NCBI RefSeq assembly: GCF_016888135.1 | Contig: NZ_JACSWB010000293.1 | Coordinates: 1 to 38,999 of the forward strand | Direction: 5' to 3' | Origin: Leptolyngbya sp. CCY15150 | Lineage (GTDB): Bacteria > Cyanobacteriota > Cyanobacteriia > RECH01 | DNA length: 38,999 nucleotides | Shown here: piece after piece, positions 22,862 to 31,978 of the stretch | How the letters are laid out: each line of letters opens with the position of its first letter | Position numbering within the stretch: position 1 is the first letter of the stretch | Made by a program: the position numbers and the translations under genes | Notes under the pieces: model-generated | What the model saw: only the letters and a program-made list of their open reading frames with translations | Told to the model about the DNA's origin: nothing | Databases searched by the model: none

Positions 22862-25800
22862 ATGGTGATGCGGTTTTCGTTTCGCGCAGTTCTCATAGGA
22901 GCGTTTGCAGTGCAGGTTATTGGCATTGCAAGTATTGTGAGCTATCTACATGGTCAAGGTGAGACAGCGTCACATCGCAGCTTAGTCCGTCAGTTAGCCA
23001 AAGCTGATAGCGATCGCGTTCAAGTCTATCTGTCGCAATACCTGCAGGTTCCTCAGCAGATCAACCGTCTCAATGCAACGGCGGTGCGGCTCAATCAGCT
23101 TGATGTCAGCAATTTACCTCAGCTTGAAGCCCACATTTTTGCCCAACTACAGCAGTTTGATTCTGTCAGCACCATTCTTTTTAGCGGGGCGGATGGATCC
23201 TTTCGCACCGTGCATCGCAGCATTGAGGATCGTCGTCAAGTTGAAGGGGGGCGATCGCAGCCGAATGGAGATTTTGATGTCTACCGTCTCAATGAGGCCG
23301 GCGTGCCGACCACATTAGTCACATCCCTGCCCAACTTTGATGGCCGCGATCGCCCTTGGTTTCGCGATGCGGTAAGAACTCAGCAAGCTGGATGGAGTGG
23401 TCTGTTTCAGATTGGGGAAGAAGCCTCGTTAGCCATTAATGCCTACTGGCCCATTTATGACAACAACACTCTGTTGGGGGTTTTTTCAGTCAACCTCAGC
23501 CTCCTTGATCTCAGTCAATTTTTGCGTCAGCTCGATGGCGCTCAGCAGGGGGTGGTGTTTATTGTGGATGAAAATGGTTACCTGATTGCCAGCTCTACAG
23601 ATGATCCACCCTTTCACGTCCAGGGGACAGGATTAGAGCGTCGTTTTTATCGCCTGCGTCCAGCAGACAGCGACCATGAACTCTTGGCAGATATCGCCAC
23701 TAATCTGCCTCAAGTGACCCATTTTTCGTCGTTAGATAGCGGCGATCGCCAGTGGGTAGACCGCATCGGGACAACATCCTATGTTTTAGATATCCATCGC
23801 CTTGATCCATCCCTAGGGCTGAATTGGCAAGTGGTGAATGTGTTACCAGAGTCTCTTTTTCTGGCAGACATTCGTGATCGACAGCGCCAAACCTTGATAT
23901 ACACGAGCCTTGCTCTAGTAGGAGCGATCGCTCTCAGTGCTGGCATTGCTCGCTGGGCAACCCAACCTCTCAAACACTTGCGAGACACGGCTACCCGCCT
24001 AGCTGATGGTGACTTTCACGCCGTACCGCCCCAGAGTCCAATCCTAGAGTTTCAATGGCTATCGGAAGCGTTTGAATCCACGTCCAGCCAGCTTCGGCAA
24101 TCGTTCCAAGAATTGCAGTCGCTGAATCAAACGCTCCAGAACAATGAAGCCAAGCTTTCTCAGTTTTTAGAATTAGCGCCGGTCGGCGTCTTGATCTACA
24201 GTCTAGATGGATCTATTTCCTATGTGAATGCTATTAGTAAAGCCTTATTTGGCTTTAAAAAAGATTCAGAGTCTCCAGTATCTAGTCTTAACGAGCTTTC
24301 CCACTATTATCCGCTCTACATAGCTGGAACTCAGCAGCCTTATCCACTTCACAATCTCCTCAATCCGCAAACGTTTTCAGAAGAATCTGTCACGTTAGAT
24401 GATTTGGAAATCCATCAAGAACACCACCTACATCTGCTAGAAGTTTCCGTATCACCTATGATTGGTCGGCAGGGTGACATCGAGTGGGCGATCGCTATCT
24501 TTAACGATATTACGACCCGAAAACAGGCTGAGCAACTGCTGGAACACTATAATCGTGAATTGGCCCACCAAGTTCAACAGCAGACCCTGGAACTCGCTAG
24601 GGAGGTGGAAGAGCGAAGAGTTGTTGAAGTCTCGTTACGTCAGAGCGAACAGCAGCAAAAGATTCTCTTACAGGCCATTCCAGATCTCATGTTCCGCGTT
24701 AGTCGAGATGGAATTTATCTTGGTTATGTTAAGACTAACGCCATGATCGATCTTTTGCCTGCAGATGAGAATCCGGTTGGCAAGAATATCATAGATTTTT
24801 TTGCTCAACACCATGATGTTGTTGCACGCCAGATGCATTTTATTCAAAAAGCCTTAGACACACAAGAAATTCAGATCTATGAGCAGCAGAACTACATAGG
24901 CGATCGCCTTCAATACGAAGAAGTGCGAGTGGTTCCCTGTAGCGATCAGGAAGTGCTTTTTATGATTCGTGACATCAGCGATCGCAAAAAGGCTGAAATT
25001 GCCCTGCGCTATAGCGAGGCTACCCAACGTGCTATTCTCCAGGCCATACCTGATCTACTGCTGCGCATTGATAGGTATGGTAAACGAAAAAGCTTTATCT
25101 CTGGGGGAGAGGTTCATCTACGCAAGGGGGTTCACCATGGCTTAGAGCAATCTATCTTCGAGACTCTGCCCCGTGATTTAGCAGAAACTCGGATGCGCTA
25201 TATTCATCAGGCCCTAGAGACTGGGCAACGCCAACATTATGAGCATGATATTGAGGTAGATAACGAAATCCGCCATGAGGAGGTGCGGATTGTTCCTCTC
25301 AATGCAGACGAAGTCATGCTGATGGTGCGCGATATTACCGATCGCACCCGAGCAGAAAGCGCTCTACGTCAATCACTTCAGAAAGAAGAGGCGATCGCCT
25401 ACATTCTAGAAAAAGTCCACCAATCTCTAGATCTAAAAGACGTCTTCTCATCTACCGTGGATGCAGTCCAGCATAGTCTCCACTGCGATCGGGTGTTAAT
25501 CTATCGCTTTCAGGCAGACTGGAGTGGAGAGATCCTGGCTGAAGCTGTTGCGCCTCAGTGGATTTCGTTGCTCAATGCAGAACGTGAAGATGTGATAACC
25601 GCACAAAATGCGATCGCCCATCCTGACTGTGTGATTACGGCTATGGCCCACCATGGGTTGCCTCACCATGATACTTATCTGCAGGACGTCAAAGCAGGTT
25701 TTTACAAGCAGCGCTCTAATCCAGTGAGGGAAGTTTCTGATATTTATGCTGAGAATTTTAGTGATTGTTATCTTGAGTTTTTAGAACATTTTCAAGCTCG

Positions 25801-27475
25801 TGCTTACATGACCTGCCCCATCGTCCAAGGCGACCAAATCTGGGGACTTTTGGCTGTCTATCACAACCAAGGGCCCCATGTCTGGACACCAGCAGAGCTG
25901 GCGATTGTCTGTCAGACGGCAACGCAACTTGGCATTGCAGCTCAGCAGGCGGAGCTGTTCCTGCAGCTTCAATTAAAGTCAACAGAGTTAGAAATTGCCA
26001 GAGAAGCCGCAGAAGCAGCCAGTAACTCCAAAAGTGTTTTCTTAGCTAATATGAGCCATGAACTGCGGACGCCTCTGAATGCAATCTTAGGGTTTGCCCA
26101 GTTACTCAATCGTGATCTAAGCCTGCCGGATGAGCATCGAGAAGCTATCCATACCATTACCCGCAGTGGTGAACATCTTCTCTCGTTAATTAACGGTGTC
26201 CTCGACTTATCTAAAATTGAAGCGGGACATATGAATTTAGAGAAGAGTTACTTTGATATCAGGGAATTTATTCGATCGCTTCAATCCATTGTCATTCAGC
26301 AAGCACGATCTAAAGGATTATCTCTCAACTTTGATCTATCGACCAATTTGCCAAGCTTAATTAAGTCTGATCCACAAAAGCTGCGGCAAGTTTTAATTAA
26401 CCTTCTCGGCAATGCCATTAAGTTTACCTCCTGTGGAAGCGTAACCCTCAAAGCTTCCATCACTCCCTTTGAATCGCCACAACCTCAGGGAAGCGATCGC
26501 CTGATTCAGGATAGTGCTGAACCGATTGCATGGTTGACCTTTGAGGTGATTGATACCGGAACGGGCATTGCTCCTGATGAGCAAGTTCGAATCTTTGAAG
26601 CGTTTGAGCAAACCCAATTAGGACAAATGGCTCCCGATGGTACTGGCCTCGGACTCACCATTAGCCAACGCTTAGTGGAAAAAATGGGTGGATGCTTGAC
26701 CGTACAAAGTACCTTAGGACAGGGCAGTGCGTTTCAATTCACCATTCCAGTTGGTATTGGCCAGACCAATGCTATCGAAGCCACCCAGGGGCAGGTTGCC
26801 CATCTTGCTCCCCACCAAGCTTATCGGATTCTGGTGGTTGATGATTCTATGATGAACCGCCAAGTCATGGTGCAGTTCTTAAGCAGCATTGGGTTTGAGA
26901 TCCAGGAAGCGGCCGATGGTGCTGAAGCGATCGCCCAGTGGCAAGCCTGGAATCCACACCTGATTTTGCTAGACCTGCGAATGCCCGTTTTCAGCGGCTT
27001 AGAGGTCATTCGTCATATCCGTAATTACGATCGCGAACATCCGCCTACCGGCGATCGCCTATCACCCAAAGTCATTGCCGTTACGGCTTCTGCCTTGATC
27101 GATCAGCAGCAGGAAGCTATGGCATCAGGCTGCGATGATTTCATCACAAAACCTGTAGATCTCTCTCGCTTGCTAGAAGCGATCGCTCAGCACATTGACG
27201 TAGACTATATCTACGATGACTTAACTATTGATACACCAAGTGCAGACATTCCATGTCTTGAACCTGATGCATTATCTGTCATGTCCCAAGAGTGGCTAGA
27301 CTCGCTCTACTTATCTGTACTGCGCTGTGAAGATGCTCAGGTCGATCAGCTTATTCAGCAAATTCCTAATCAATACAACGACCTCAAACAGGCATTAGAC
27401 TACTACAATCAACGGCTGCAGCTAGAACAGATTTTATTGATGATTGAGGCATATCAACCTCGCAGGAGTAGCTAA
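22862..27475 (+). CDS. Hybrid histidine kinase: Cache-HAMP-PAS3-phytochrome-like GAF-HisKA-HATPase-REC
   Basis: A 1537-residue sensor. A first membrane segment (about residues 9-28) and a second (about 343-364) enclose an extracytoplasmic Cache-type domain; HAMP follows (about 365-420). Three PAS domains start near 430, 600 and 725; the second and third are sister copies (LLQAIPDLMFRV / LQAIPDLLLRI). The GAF domain (about 843-1033) has cyanobacteriochrome-type wording: DRVLIYRFQADWSGEILAE, DTYLQ, VSDIY and LLAVYHNQGPHVW; the chromophore-cysteine position is Cys969, followed by Tyr970 instead of His. The kinase core has His1066 (NMSHELRTPLNAILGF), with G boxes DTGTGIAPDE and GTGLGL. The receiver has Asp1371 (LILLDLRMPVFSG). 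It may join light and ligand sensing. Confidence 0.9.
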   Translation: MVMRFSFRAVLIGAFAVQVIGIASIVSYLHGQGETASHRSLVRQLAKADSDRVQVYLSQYLQVPQQINRLNATAVRLNQLDVSNLPQLEAHIFAQLQQFDSVSTILFSGADGSFRTVHRSIEDRRQVEGGRSQPNGDFDVYRLNEAGVPTTLVTSLPNFDGRDRPWFRDAVRTQQAGWSGLFQIGEEASLAINAYWPIYDNNTLLGVFSVNLSLLDLSQFLRQLDGAQQGVVFIVDENGYLIASSTDDPPFHVQGTGLERRFYRLRPADSDHELLADIATNLPQVTHFSSLDSGDRQWVDRIGTTSYVLDIHRLDPSLGLNWQVVNVLPESLFLADIRDRQRQTLIYTSLALVGAIALSAGIARWATQPLKHLRDTATRLADGDFHAVPPQSPILEFQWLSEAFESTSSQLRQSFQELQSLNQTLQNNEAKLSQFLELAPVGVLIYSLDGSISYVNAISKALFGFKKDSESPVSSLNELSHYYPLYIAGTQQPYPLHNLLNPQTFSEESVTLDDLEIHQEHHLHLLEVSVSPMIGRQGDIEWAIAIFNDITTRKQAEQLLEHYNRELAHQVQQQTLELAREVEERRVVEVSLRQSEQQQKILLQAIPDLMFRVSRDGIYLGYVKTNAMIDLLPADENPVGKNIIDFFAQHHDVVARQMHFIQKALDTQEIQIYEQQNYIGDRLQYEEVRVVPCSDQEVLFMIRDISDRKKAEIALRYSEATQRAILQAIPDLLLRIDRYGKRKSFISGGEVHLRKGVHHGLEQSIFETLPRDLAETRMRYIHQALETGQRQHYEHDIEVDNEIRHEEVRIVPLNADEVMLMVRDITDRTRAESALRQSLQKEEAIAYILEKVHQSLDLKDVFSSTVDAVQHSLHCDRVLIYRFQADWSGEILAEAVAPQWISLLNAEREDVITAQNAIAHPDCVITAMAHHGLPHHDTYLQDVKAGFYKQRSNPVREVSDIYAENFSDCYLEFLEHFQARAYMTCPIVQGDQIWGLLAVYHNQGPHVWTPAELAIVCQTATQLGIAAQQAELFLQLQLKSTELEIAREAAEAASNSKSVFLANMSHELRTPLNAILGFAQLLNRDLSLPDEHREAIHTITRSGEHLLSLINGVLDLSKIEAGHMNLEKSYFDIREFIRSLQSIVIQQARSKGLSLNFDLSTNLPSLIKSDPQKLRQVLINLLGNAIKFTSCGSVTLKASITPFESPQPQGSDRLIQDSAEPIAWLTFEVIDTGTGIAPDEQVRIFEAFEQTQLGQMAPDGTGLGLTISQRLVEKMGGCLTVQSTLGQGSAFQFTIPVGIGQTNAIEATQGQVAHLAPHQAYRILVVDDSMMNRQVMVQFLSSIGFEIQEAADGAEAIAQWQAWNPHLILLDLRMPVFSGLEVIRHIRNYDREHPPTGDRLSPKVIAVTASALIDQQQEAMASGCDDFITKPVDLSRLLEAIAQHIDVDYIYDDLTIDTPSADIPCLEPDALSVMSQEWLDSLYLSVLRCEDAQVDQLIQQIPNQYNDLKQALDYYNQRLQLEQILLMIEAYQPRRSS

Positions 27476-27692
27476 ATATTATGGCTAAAGGTTACAGCGC
27501 ATGTGGTTCCCTACCCAACCTTGGCATTCCTAACCAGGTATAAGATAATACCTCTTGCTTCAGGCTGCAATAGCTAGCGCTCAACGTTTCCCCAGAGACT
27601 GTCAGACAAGGGATATTGGAGGGTGCTTGAGCATGAAAGATCACTCTATTTACATTCAGCATGACCATCAGGTACAAAAAAGATGAGAGGGG

Positions 27693-27710
27693 CCTCGCAC
27701 CTTTGCGAGG
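27693..27710 (+). terminator. Hairpin downstream of hybrid kinase gene
   Basis: CCTCGCA (27693-27699) and TGCGAGG (27704-27710) form a perfect 7-bp stem with a 4-nt loop, followed after a few bases by GCTTTAAT. It lies 218 bases after the kinase stop. It is a possible terminator of modest strength. Confidence 0.4.
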
Positions 27711-27767
27711 GCAATGCTTTAATGAAGGAGCTTAGGTTTGAGATCACAACTCAGAACTGGATTTTAG

Positions 27768-28053
27768 AGTGTTGCTGAATCGATAGATGACTTGCCCTCA
27801 TCCCCAACCCTTTTCCTCAGGGAGAAGGGAGCTAGAACCCTCGTTCTCTCTTGCTGGGGCTAGGGCTAGCAGCAATTCTCATTTTGACCAGTAGCTTGTC
27901 CAATCTGCCAAATCCTGAACGAAAGAATGAACTTTTCCAAGAACTCTATTGATACTATTGTCGACAAGGTGGGGCAAGATATTCATACTGAGAATTGCTG
28001 TAGGGCTAGAGTGAGGGTGGATTTAGGACGTCATATCTGCATTCAGCAACGCC
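27768..28053. mobile_element. MITE-like element A (TTGCTGAAT family), interrupted
   Basis: The ends are AGTGTTGCTGAAT (27768-27780) and ATTCAGCAACGCC (28041-28053), inverted with two mismatches at the outer tips. The flanks GATTTTAG (27760-27767) and GATTTTAA (28054-28061) form an 8-bp target duplication with one change. The interior, with CCCTCATCCCC, AGGGAGAAGGGAGCTAGAA and GAGTGAGGGTGGAT, matches element B at 32163. With the nested 131-bp element and its extra 9-bp duplication removed, the host is about 146 bp, the same size as element B. No coding capacity. Confidence 0.75.
27870..28000. mobile_element. 131-bp MITE-like element nested in element A
   Basis: Perfect 12-bp terminal inverted repeats, CAGCAATTCTCA (27870-27881) and its complement (27989-28000), bound this element. 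The flanks are a perfect 9-bp duplication, TAGGGCTAG at 27861-27869 and 28001-28009. Element B has a single copy of this site (GAGGGCTAGGG), so the target duplication is confirmed by an empty-site comparison. It encodes nothing and must have been moved by a transposase in trans. Confidence 0.85.
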
Positions 28054-28218
28054 GATTTTAAAGCGTGTTGGGTCAGATTTAAGGATGTCTGTGCTCCTGC
28101 TGCTTCTGATCCACCGAATGGTCTAAAATGCTTGGAGCAAGCTGTGAGCATAGAATCTAGGGTGTACTTCATAGTGCTGAGACCAAAACGTTAACTAACG
28201 GCTGTGAGGAGAAAAAAT

Positions 28219-29823
28219 ATGTGCGCGTCTCGCAAATCATCTACCGTATTTCAGGACTTGGGTTGGATTGCTGGCATGATTGGGGGCTCGGCAACGATGT
28301 TGATGGTTACCCCAGGATATGCACAGACACAACCCGTGATACCAGACATGCAGGCAACCCCGCTCATGCCCGCAGCAGCGTCGCCGACGTCGGAGCTGCC
28401 GGAGGTTGACGATATGGCTTCTGCAACGGAGCCGGAGGCCGCGATCGCTATCCCTGCTGCAGCAACACCCGTAGCAGAGTCAGCCGCCCCCAACGACCTA
28501 TCCCAACAACCCGAGAGCCTGGCTGAACCTGCGGCTGCATTACCGTCCGAATCATCAGAACTCGAATCATCAGGATCTGAATCATCCGAAGACGTGTCTA
28601 GGCAAGCCGTGGATCTCTTGCCTGCCCAGATGCCCGCTCAAATGCCCGCTCAAAATCCCAGTTCCATCTACGCTGACGCGATCGCCCAGTTCAGCGGTGG
28701 CGGTGGCCCAGGCCCCTTACGCTTCTACCTCGGCACCGAGCTGCCCTATCCCACCACGCTGCTGGGGCCAACGCGACGTTTTTCGGTGTCAGCAGGTAGC
28801 GATCGCCAAGGCGGGCTCAGCATACCGGGCGGGGTGCAGCTTTCGCTGAGTGATTCCGATACCGTCACCCTAGAGGGGCGGGTGGGTACCTCCATCCTCG
28901 GGTTTGACCTGAGCTACCGCCATCAGCCAGAGCTAGCTCCTCTGGGGTATTCCGTGAATATCTTCAACCAACGAGCCTATTCCTCCAACCTGCGGGGAGG
29001 CGATCGCGATGTGGATTTGCCTGGCGGTGATACACCCTGGGTGCATCGCTTGGGTGTGGGTGCAGAAGTCTTCCACGCTTTTTCCCCTGATCTAGAAGGT
29101 GCCCTGGGCCTCACCTATCAGCGGGTATCGGTGCGGGATGATGTTTTTTCAAACGACCTATTCTCACGGGACGAACGGGGCAATCGGCTCACGGTAAGCG
29201 ATAGCGGACAGGATGATTTGCTGATTTTATCGGCAGCAGCCCAGTATGACACCCGCAATGATCTGATTAACCCTACCGAAGGCAGCCGGCTGCGTCTGGG
29301 GCTAGAGCAAGCCATCCCCCTGCAGGATGAGACGATTTCCTTTACGGGATTGACCGGCAATGCTACCCAGTTTATTCCCCTCTCCCTGTTTGGCTTCGCA
29401 GAAGGCCCCCGCACCCTGGTGCTGAATATCCAAGCCGGGCACATTTTCAATGATGTTCCTAGCTATCGAGCGTTTAGCCTGGGCGGCAGCAACTCCGTGC
29501 GGGGTTTCGATCGCGGTGATGTGGGCTCGTCTACCAGTTTTATCCAAGCCTCAGCCGAATATCGCTTTCCCATCTTTTCCTTTGATGCCATGGATGAAGA
29601 GATCGATGTGGGTGGGCTGCTGTTTGTGGACTATGCCAATGCCCTAGGCACCCAAGATGACGTGATTGGTCGCCCTGGCGTTGCCCGCGATAAGCCAGGG
29701 GATGGGTTGGGGTTTGGTCTAGGCTTGCGGCTGCTATCACCCTTTGGCCCCGTGCGGGTAGAACTAGGACTCACCGACAGTGGAGACTCGGCTGTGCATA
29801 TTAACCTAGGCGATCGCTTCTAG
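28219..29823 (+). CDS. Omp85/BamA-type outer-membrane barrel protein lacking obvious POTRA domains
   Basis: A 534-residue protein from ATG 28219, chosen because AGGAG lies 7 bases upstream (the in-frame GTG 28204 is inside that site). A signal peptide ends near VTPGYAQTQ (about residue 33). Residues about 34-150 are low-complexity Ala/Pro/Glu/Ser-rich, including PAQMPAQMPAQ. From about residue 165 to the end the sequence is beta-barrel-like and has the features of the bacterial surface antigen (Omp85) domain: QYDTRNDLINPTEGSRL, the loop-6 motif VRGFDRGD, and the ending FGPVRVELGL...LGDRF with terminal phenylalanine. Canonical Omp85 proteins carry POTRA repeats; I see none, so this may be a patatin-less/TamA-like outlier or an accessory porin. 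It sits in the outer membrane. Confidence 0.85.
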   Translation: MCASRKSSTVFQDLGWIAGMIGGSATMLMVTPGYAQTQPVIPDMQATPLMPAAASPTSELPEVDDMASATEPEAAIAIPAAATPVAESAAPNDLSQQPESLAEPAAALPSESSELESSGSESSEDVSRQAVDLLPAQMPAQMPAQNPSSIYADAIAQFSGGGGPGPLRFYLGTELPYPTTLLGPTRRFSVSAGSDRQGGLSIPGGVQLSLSDSDTVTLEGRVGTSILGFDLSYRHQPELAPLGYSVNIFNQRAYSSNLRGGDRDVDLPGGDTPWVHRLGVGAEVFHAFSPDLEGALGLTYQRVSVRDDVFSNDLFSRDERGNRLTVSDSGQDDLLILSAAAQYDTRNDLINPTEGSRLRLGLEQAIPLQDETISFTGLTGNATQFIPLSLFGFAEGPRTLVLNIQAGHIFNDVPSYRAFSLGGSNSVRGFDRGDVGSSTSFIQASAEYRFPIFSFDAMDEEIDVGGLLFVDYANALGTQDDVIGRPGVARDKPGDGLGFGLGLRLLSPFGPVRVELGLTDSGDSAVHINLGDRF

Positions 29824-29842
29824 ATCGCCCCCTATCTGCCCA

Positions 29843-29883
29843 GTGAGCGGGAGCTAGCCTTTGATACGCTAGCTCCTGCTCAC
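29843..29883 (+). terminator. Hairpin after the Omp85 gene
   Basis: The arms GTGAGCGGGAGCTAGC (29843-29858) and its complement (29868-29883) form a 16-bp stem with one G-U pair and a 9-nt loop, 20 bases after the stop. There is no T-run; efficiency as a terminator is uncertain. Confidence 0.6.
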
Positions 29884-29950
29884 CCGACAATCCTGCCCTA
29901 GTGGGAGGGTGTAGCTATTGGCGAGCATTGAGCGCCGTCGAACTGCTCCC

Positions 29951-30024
29951 AACCTTATGAGACGAGGGTTGAGCGACGTCGAAACCCGGCAACTTAGCTT
30001 CATGGAACTGAGCCCATCTACTTA
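29951..30024. repeat. Interspersed repeat, copy 2
   Basis: This 74-bp stretch begins AACCTTATGAGACGAG and ends CCATCTACTTA. It matches 20634-20717. The length difference of 10 bases is exactly two GAGAC pentamers. It lies about 120 bases upstream of the 30144 gene. Confidence 0.8.
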
Positions 30025-30143
30025 GCAGGACAAGGGTGGGATTGCTGAAGTCAGCTCTTTGACTATGAATTTTATTCATGTATGTGATAGGCGCTATGCT
30101 TTGAATCCCATAGCAAAGCCCGTTAGATTAAGGACATAGATAG

Positions 30144-30500
30144 ATGAAACAACGGTCAGACGTCCTTTTCACTATCCCGCAGCAACAGTCCGATCTGGAG
30201 GTCGCCATGACATACTTTAACTACTCTCACCGTGAACAACTCGAACGTGCCCTTCACCTTGATGCCGCCGTTCCTTCTCGCTCCTCTCGTTGGCTATCGT
30301 CCCTAAAAGCGATCGCCACGTCTGTCGTCAAGACTTTTACCCAAGATAGCAATGCTCCTCGCATCTGGTTTAGCATGAGCGAATCGGGTCAAAAAATCTG
30401 GCATGTCTACGATCCTATCACGAATAACCATGGCCTCTATGAAACCGAGCAGGATGTTCGGGTATGGCTAGAGCATCGCTATTATGATATGGCTCGGTAA
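30144..30500 (+). CDS. Small soluble protein of unknown function
   Basis: A 118-residue protein I do not recognise. The central and C-terminal parts look like real folded protein: YSHREQLERALHLDA, then a basic helix (SLKAIATSVVKTFTQ) and a WFSMSESGQKIWHVYDP segment followed by ETEQDVRVWLEHRYYDMAR. No membrane segment or signal peptide. ATG 30144 has AAGGA 9 bases upstream; ATG 30207 (97 residues) has a stronger GGAGG 5 bases upstream and removes an unstructured start, so it may be the real one. A good bidirectional terminator follows, and the gene stands alone. Confidence 0.7.
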   Translation: MKQRSDVLFTIPQQQSDLEVAMTYFNYSHREQLERALHLDAAVPSRSSRWLSSLKAIATSVVKTFTQDSNAPRIWFSMSESGQKIWHVYDPITNNHGLYETEQDVRVWLEHRYYDMAR

Positions 30501-30552
30501 GCACCTAGTTGAGCGTATAGATACATGATGACTGGTCTACGCCTAGGTAATA

Positions 30553-30584
30553 AAATCCCCAAATTCTTCGGAGTTTGGGGATTT
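30553..30584. terminator. Bidirectional terminator with UUCG tetraloop
   Basis: AAATCCCCAAA (30553-30563) pairs perfectly with TTTGGGGATTT (30574-30584). Three further pairs close on C(TTCG)G at 30566-30571, an extra-stable tetraloop. It lies between the convergent 30144 and amidohydrolase genes, 53 and 30 bases from their stops, with A/T tracts on both sides. Confidence 0.85.
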
Positions 30585-30613
30585 ACCTTCATGGAGATGC
30601 AATCCAGGGCAAG

Positions 30614-31978
30614 TTAGACAGGTTTATCCATCGTGGTTTGGGCGTAGTGATTGACCTGCTCCACAAGTTTGGGTAAGTCTACAGTGGTTAACTGACCATG
30701 ATCGACGACCTTCTTGCCATTGATAAAGCTGTAATCGACGCTATCTGTTTGGCAAAAGGTTAGTGCGGCTACTATATCGTGAACACCAGATAGAGAAGGG
30801 CGATCGCAATTAATCGCGATGAAGTCTGCTGAGTAGCCAGGAACCAGTGCGCCAATATCATCTCGTCCTAGCACCCGCGCGCCTCCTAGGGTTGCTAGTT
30901 CTAGCACATCTCGCGCTGACATCACCGAGGCATCACAACTGCCGACCCGGGCTAAGAGCATAGCCATGCGAGCTTCATGCAGCAGATTAGTAGCATCATT
31001 GGAAGCAGCCCCATCTACCCCAAGTCCGACAGGGACATTGTGGTTGAGCATCTTCCGAATGGGGGCAATGCCGCTGGCTAGGCGCATGTTGCTGCAAGGA
31101 CAATGAGCAACGCCGGTTCCGGTGCGGCCAAACTTAGCGATCGCATCATCACTAAGCTGGACACAATGGGCGTGCCAGACGTCATGCCCTAGCCACCCCA
31201 CGGACTCAGCATAATCTCCTGGCCGCAAACCAAAGGTGGCCAAGCTGTAGTCTACATCGGATTGATTTTCTGCTAAGTGAGTATGAAGCCGTACTTGAGG
31301 GTGCGATCGCGCTATGGCAGCCGATTCTCGCATCAGATCTTGGGACACTGAGAAGGGCGAGCAGGGTGCAAGGGTCATCCGGGTCATGGCATGACGCGAT
31401 GGATCATGGTACTGCTCAATCAGCCGGAGACTATCGCTGAGGATATCTGCTTCTCGTTCTACTAACGTATCTGGCGGCAGCCCACCGTTGCTTTGCCCAA
31501 CGCTCATGCTACCTCGACTAGCGTGAAACCTTAAACCTATGTCCTTGGCTGCCTGGATAGCGTCATCTAAGGTGCAATCATTAGGATACAGATAGAGGTG
31601 ATCGCTGGCGGTGGTGCAACCCGATAACATCAGTTCTGCTGCCGCCATTTGAGTACTGAGATAAATTCCCTCTGATGTTAAGTTTGCCCAGAGAGGATAG
31701 AGAGATGTGAGCCAGTTAAATAAGTCACAATTCTGAGCGGCAGGAACGGCGCGAGTAAGACATTGAAAAAAGTGGTGGTGGGTATTAACAAGCCCAGGGA
31801 GGACAACATGCCGCCCTCGTAGATCTAGCACATCATCAGCCGTCTGGGGCAACTCGTCGGTAGTTCCAACCTGCTCGATGATGTTATCGCGAATCAGTAG
31901 TGCTCCATCAGCGATTTCTCGCCGTTCCGCATCCATGGTGACTAATGTATGGCAGTGTTGAATCAGTAGCGTTGTCAT
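30614..31978 (-). CDS. Amidohydrolase, probable 8-oxoguanine deaminase
   Basis: A 454-residue metal-dependent deaminase of the amidohydrolase superfamily. The metal ligands are visible in order: GLVNTHHHFFQ (His67 and His69), HTHLAEN, WHAHCVQLS, and the final aspartate in GLGVDGAASND. The text CLTRAVPAAQNCDLFNWLTSLYPLW is typical of the 8-oxoguanine deaminase / hydroxydechloroatrazine hydrolase branch; 8-oxoguanine deaminase (yielding urate and ammonia) is the more likely activity in a bacterium of this kind. ATG 31978 follows GGGAGG. It converges on the small 30144 gene and is followed by a terminator. No purine-catabolism partner is adjacent. Confidence 0.85.
   Translation of the reverse strand: MTTLLIQHCHTLVTMDAERREIADGALLIRDNIIEQVGTTDELPQTADDVLDLRGRHVVLPGLVNTHHHFFQCLTRAVPAAQNCDLFNWLTSLYPLWANLTSEGIYLSTQMAAAELMLSGCTTASDHLYLYPNDCTLDDAIQAAKDIGLRFHASRGSMSVGQSNGGLPPDTLVEREADILSDSLRLIEQYHDPSRHAMTRMTLAPCSPFSVSQDLMRESAAIARSHPQVRLHTHLAENQSDVDYSLATFGLRPGDYAESVGWLGHDVWHAHCVQLSDDAIAKFGRTGTGVAHCPCSNMRLASGIAPIRKMLNHNVPVGLGVDGAASNDATNLLHEARMAMLLARVGSCDASVMSARDVLELATLGGARVLGRDDIGALVPGYSADFIAINCDRPSLSGVHDIVAALTFCQTDSVDYSFINGKKVVDHGQLTTVDLPKLVEQVNHYAQTTMDKPV

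Larger units (their letters stand above)
27476..28218. other. Gap of 740 bases holding two nested MITE-like elements
   Basis: No gene supported. Contents: a short hairpin at 27693-27710, a 286-bp element at 27768-28053 and, inside it, a second element at 27870-28000. The last 160 bases lead to the Omp85 gene and should contain its promoter. Confidence 0.6.
29824..30143. other. Gap with terminator hairpin and interspersed repeat
   Basis: No gene. It holds a hairpin (29843-29883), the second copy of the interspersed repeat (29951-30024), and a GCTATG...CATAGC hairpin sequence at 30093-30114 that resembles 20472-20490 near the first repeat copy. Confidence 0.55.
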
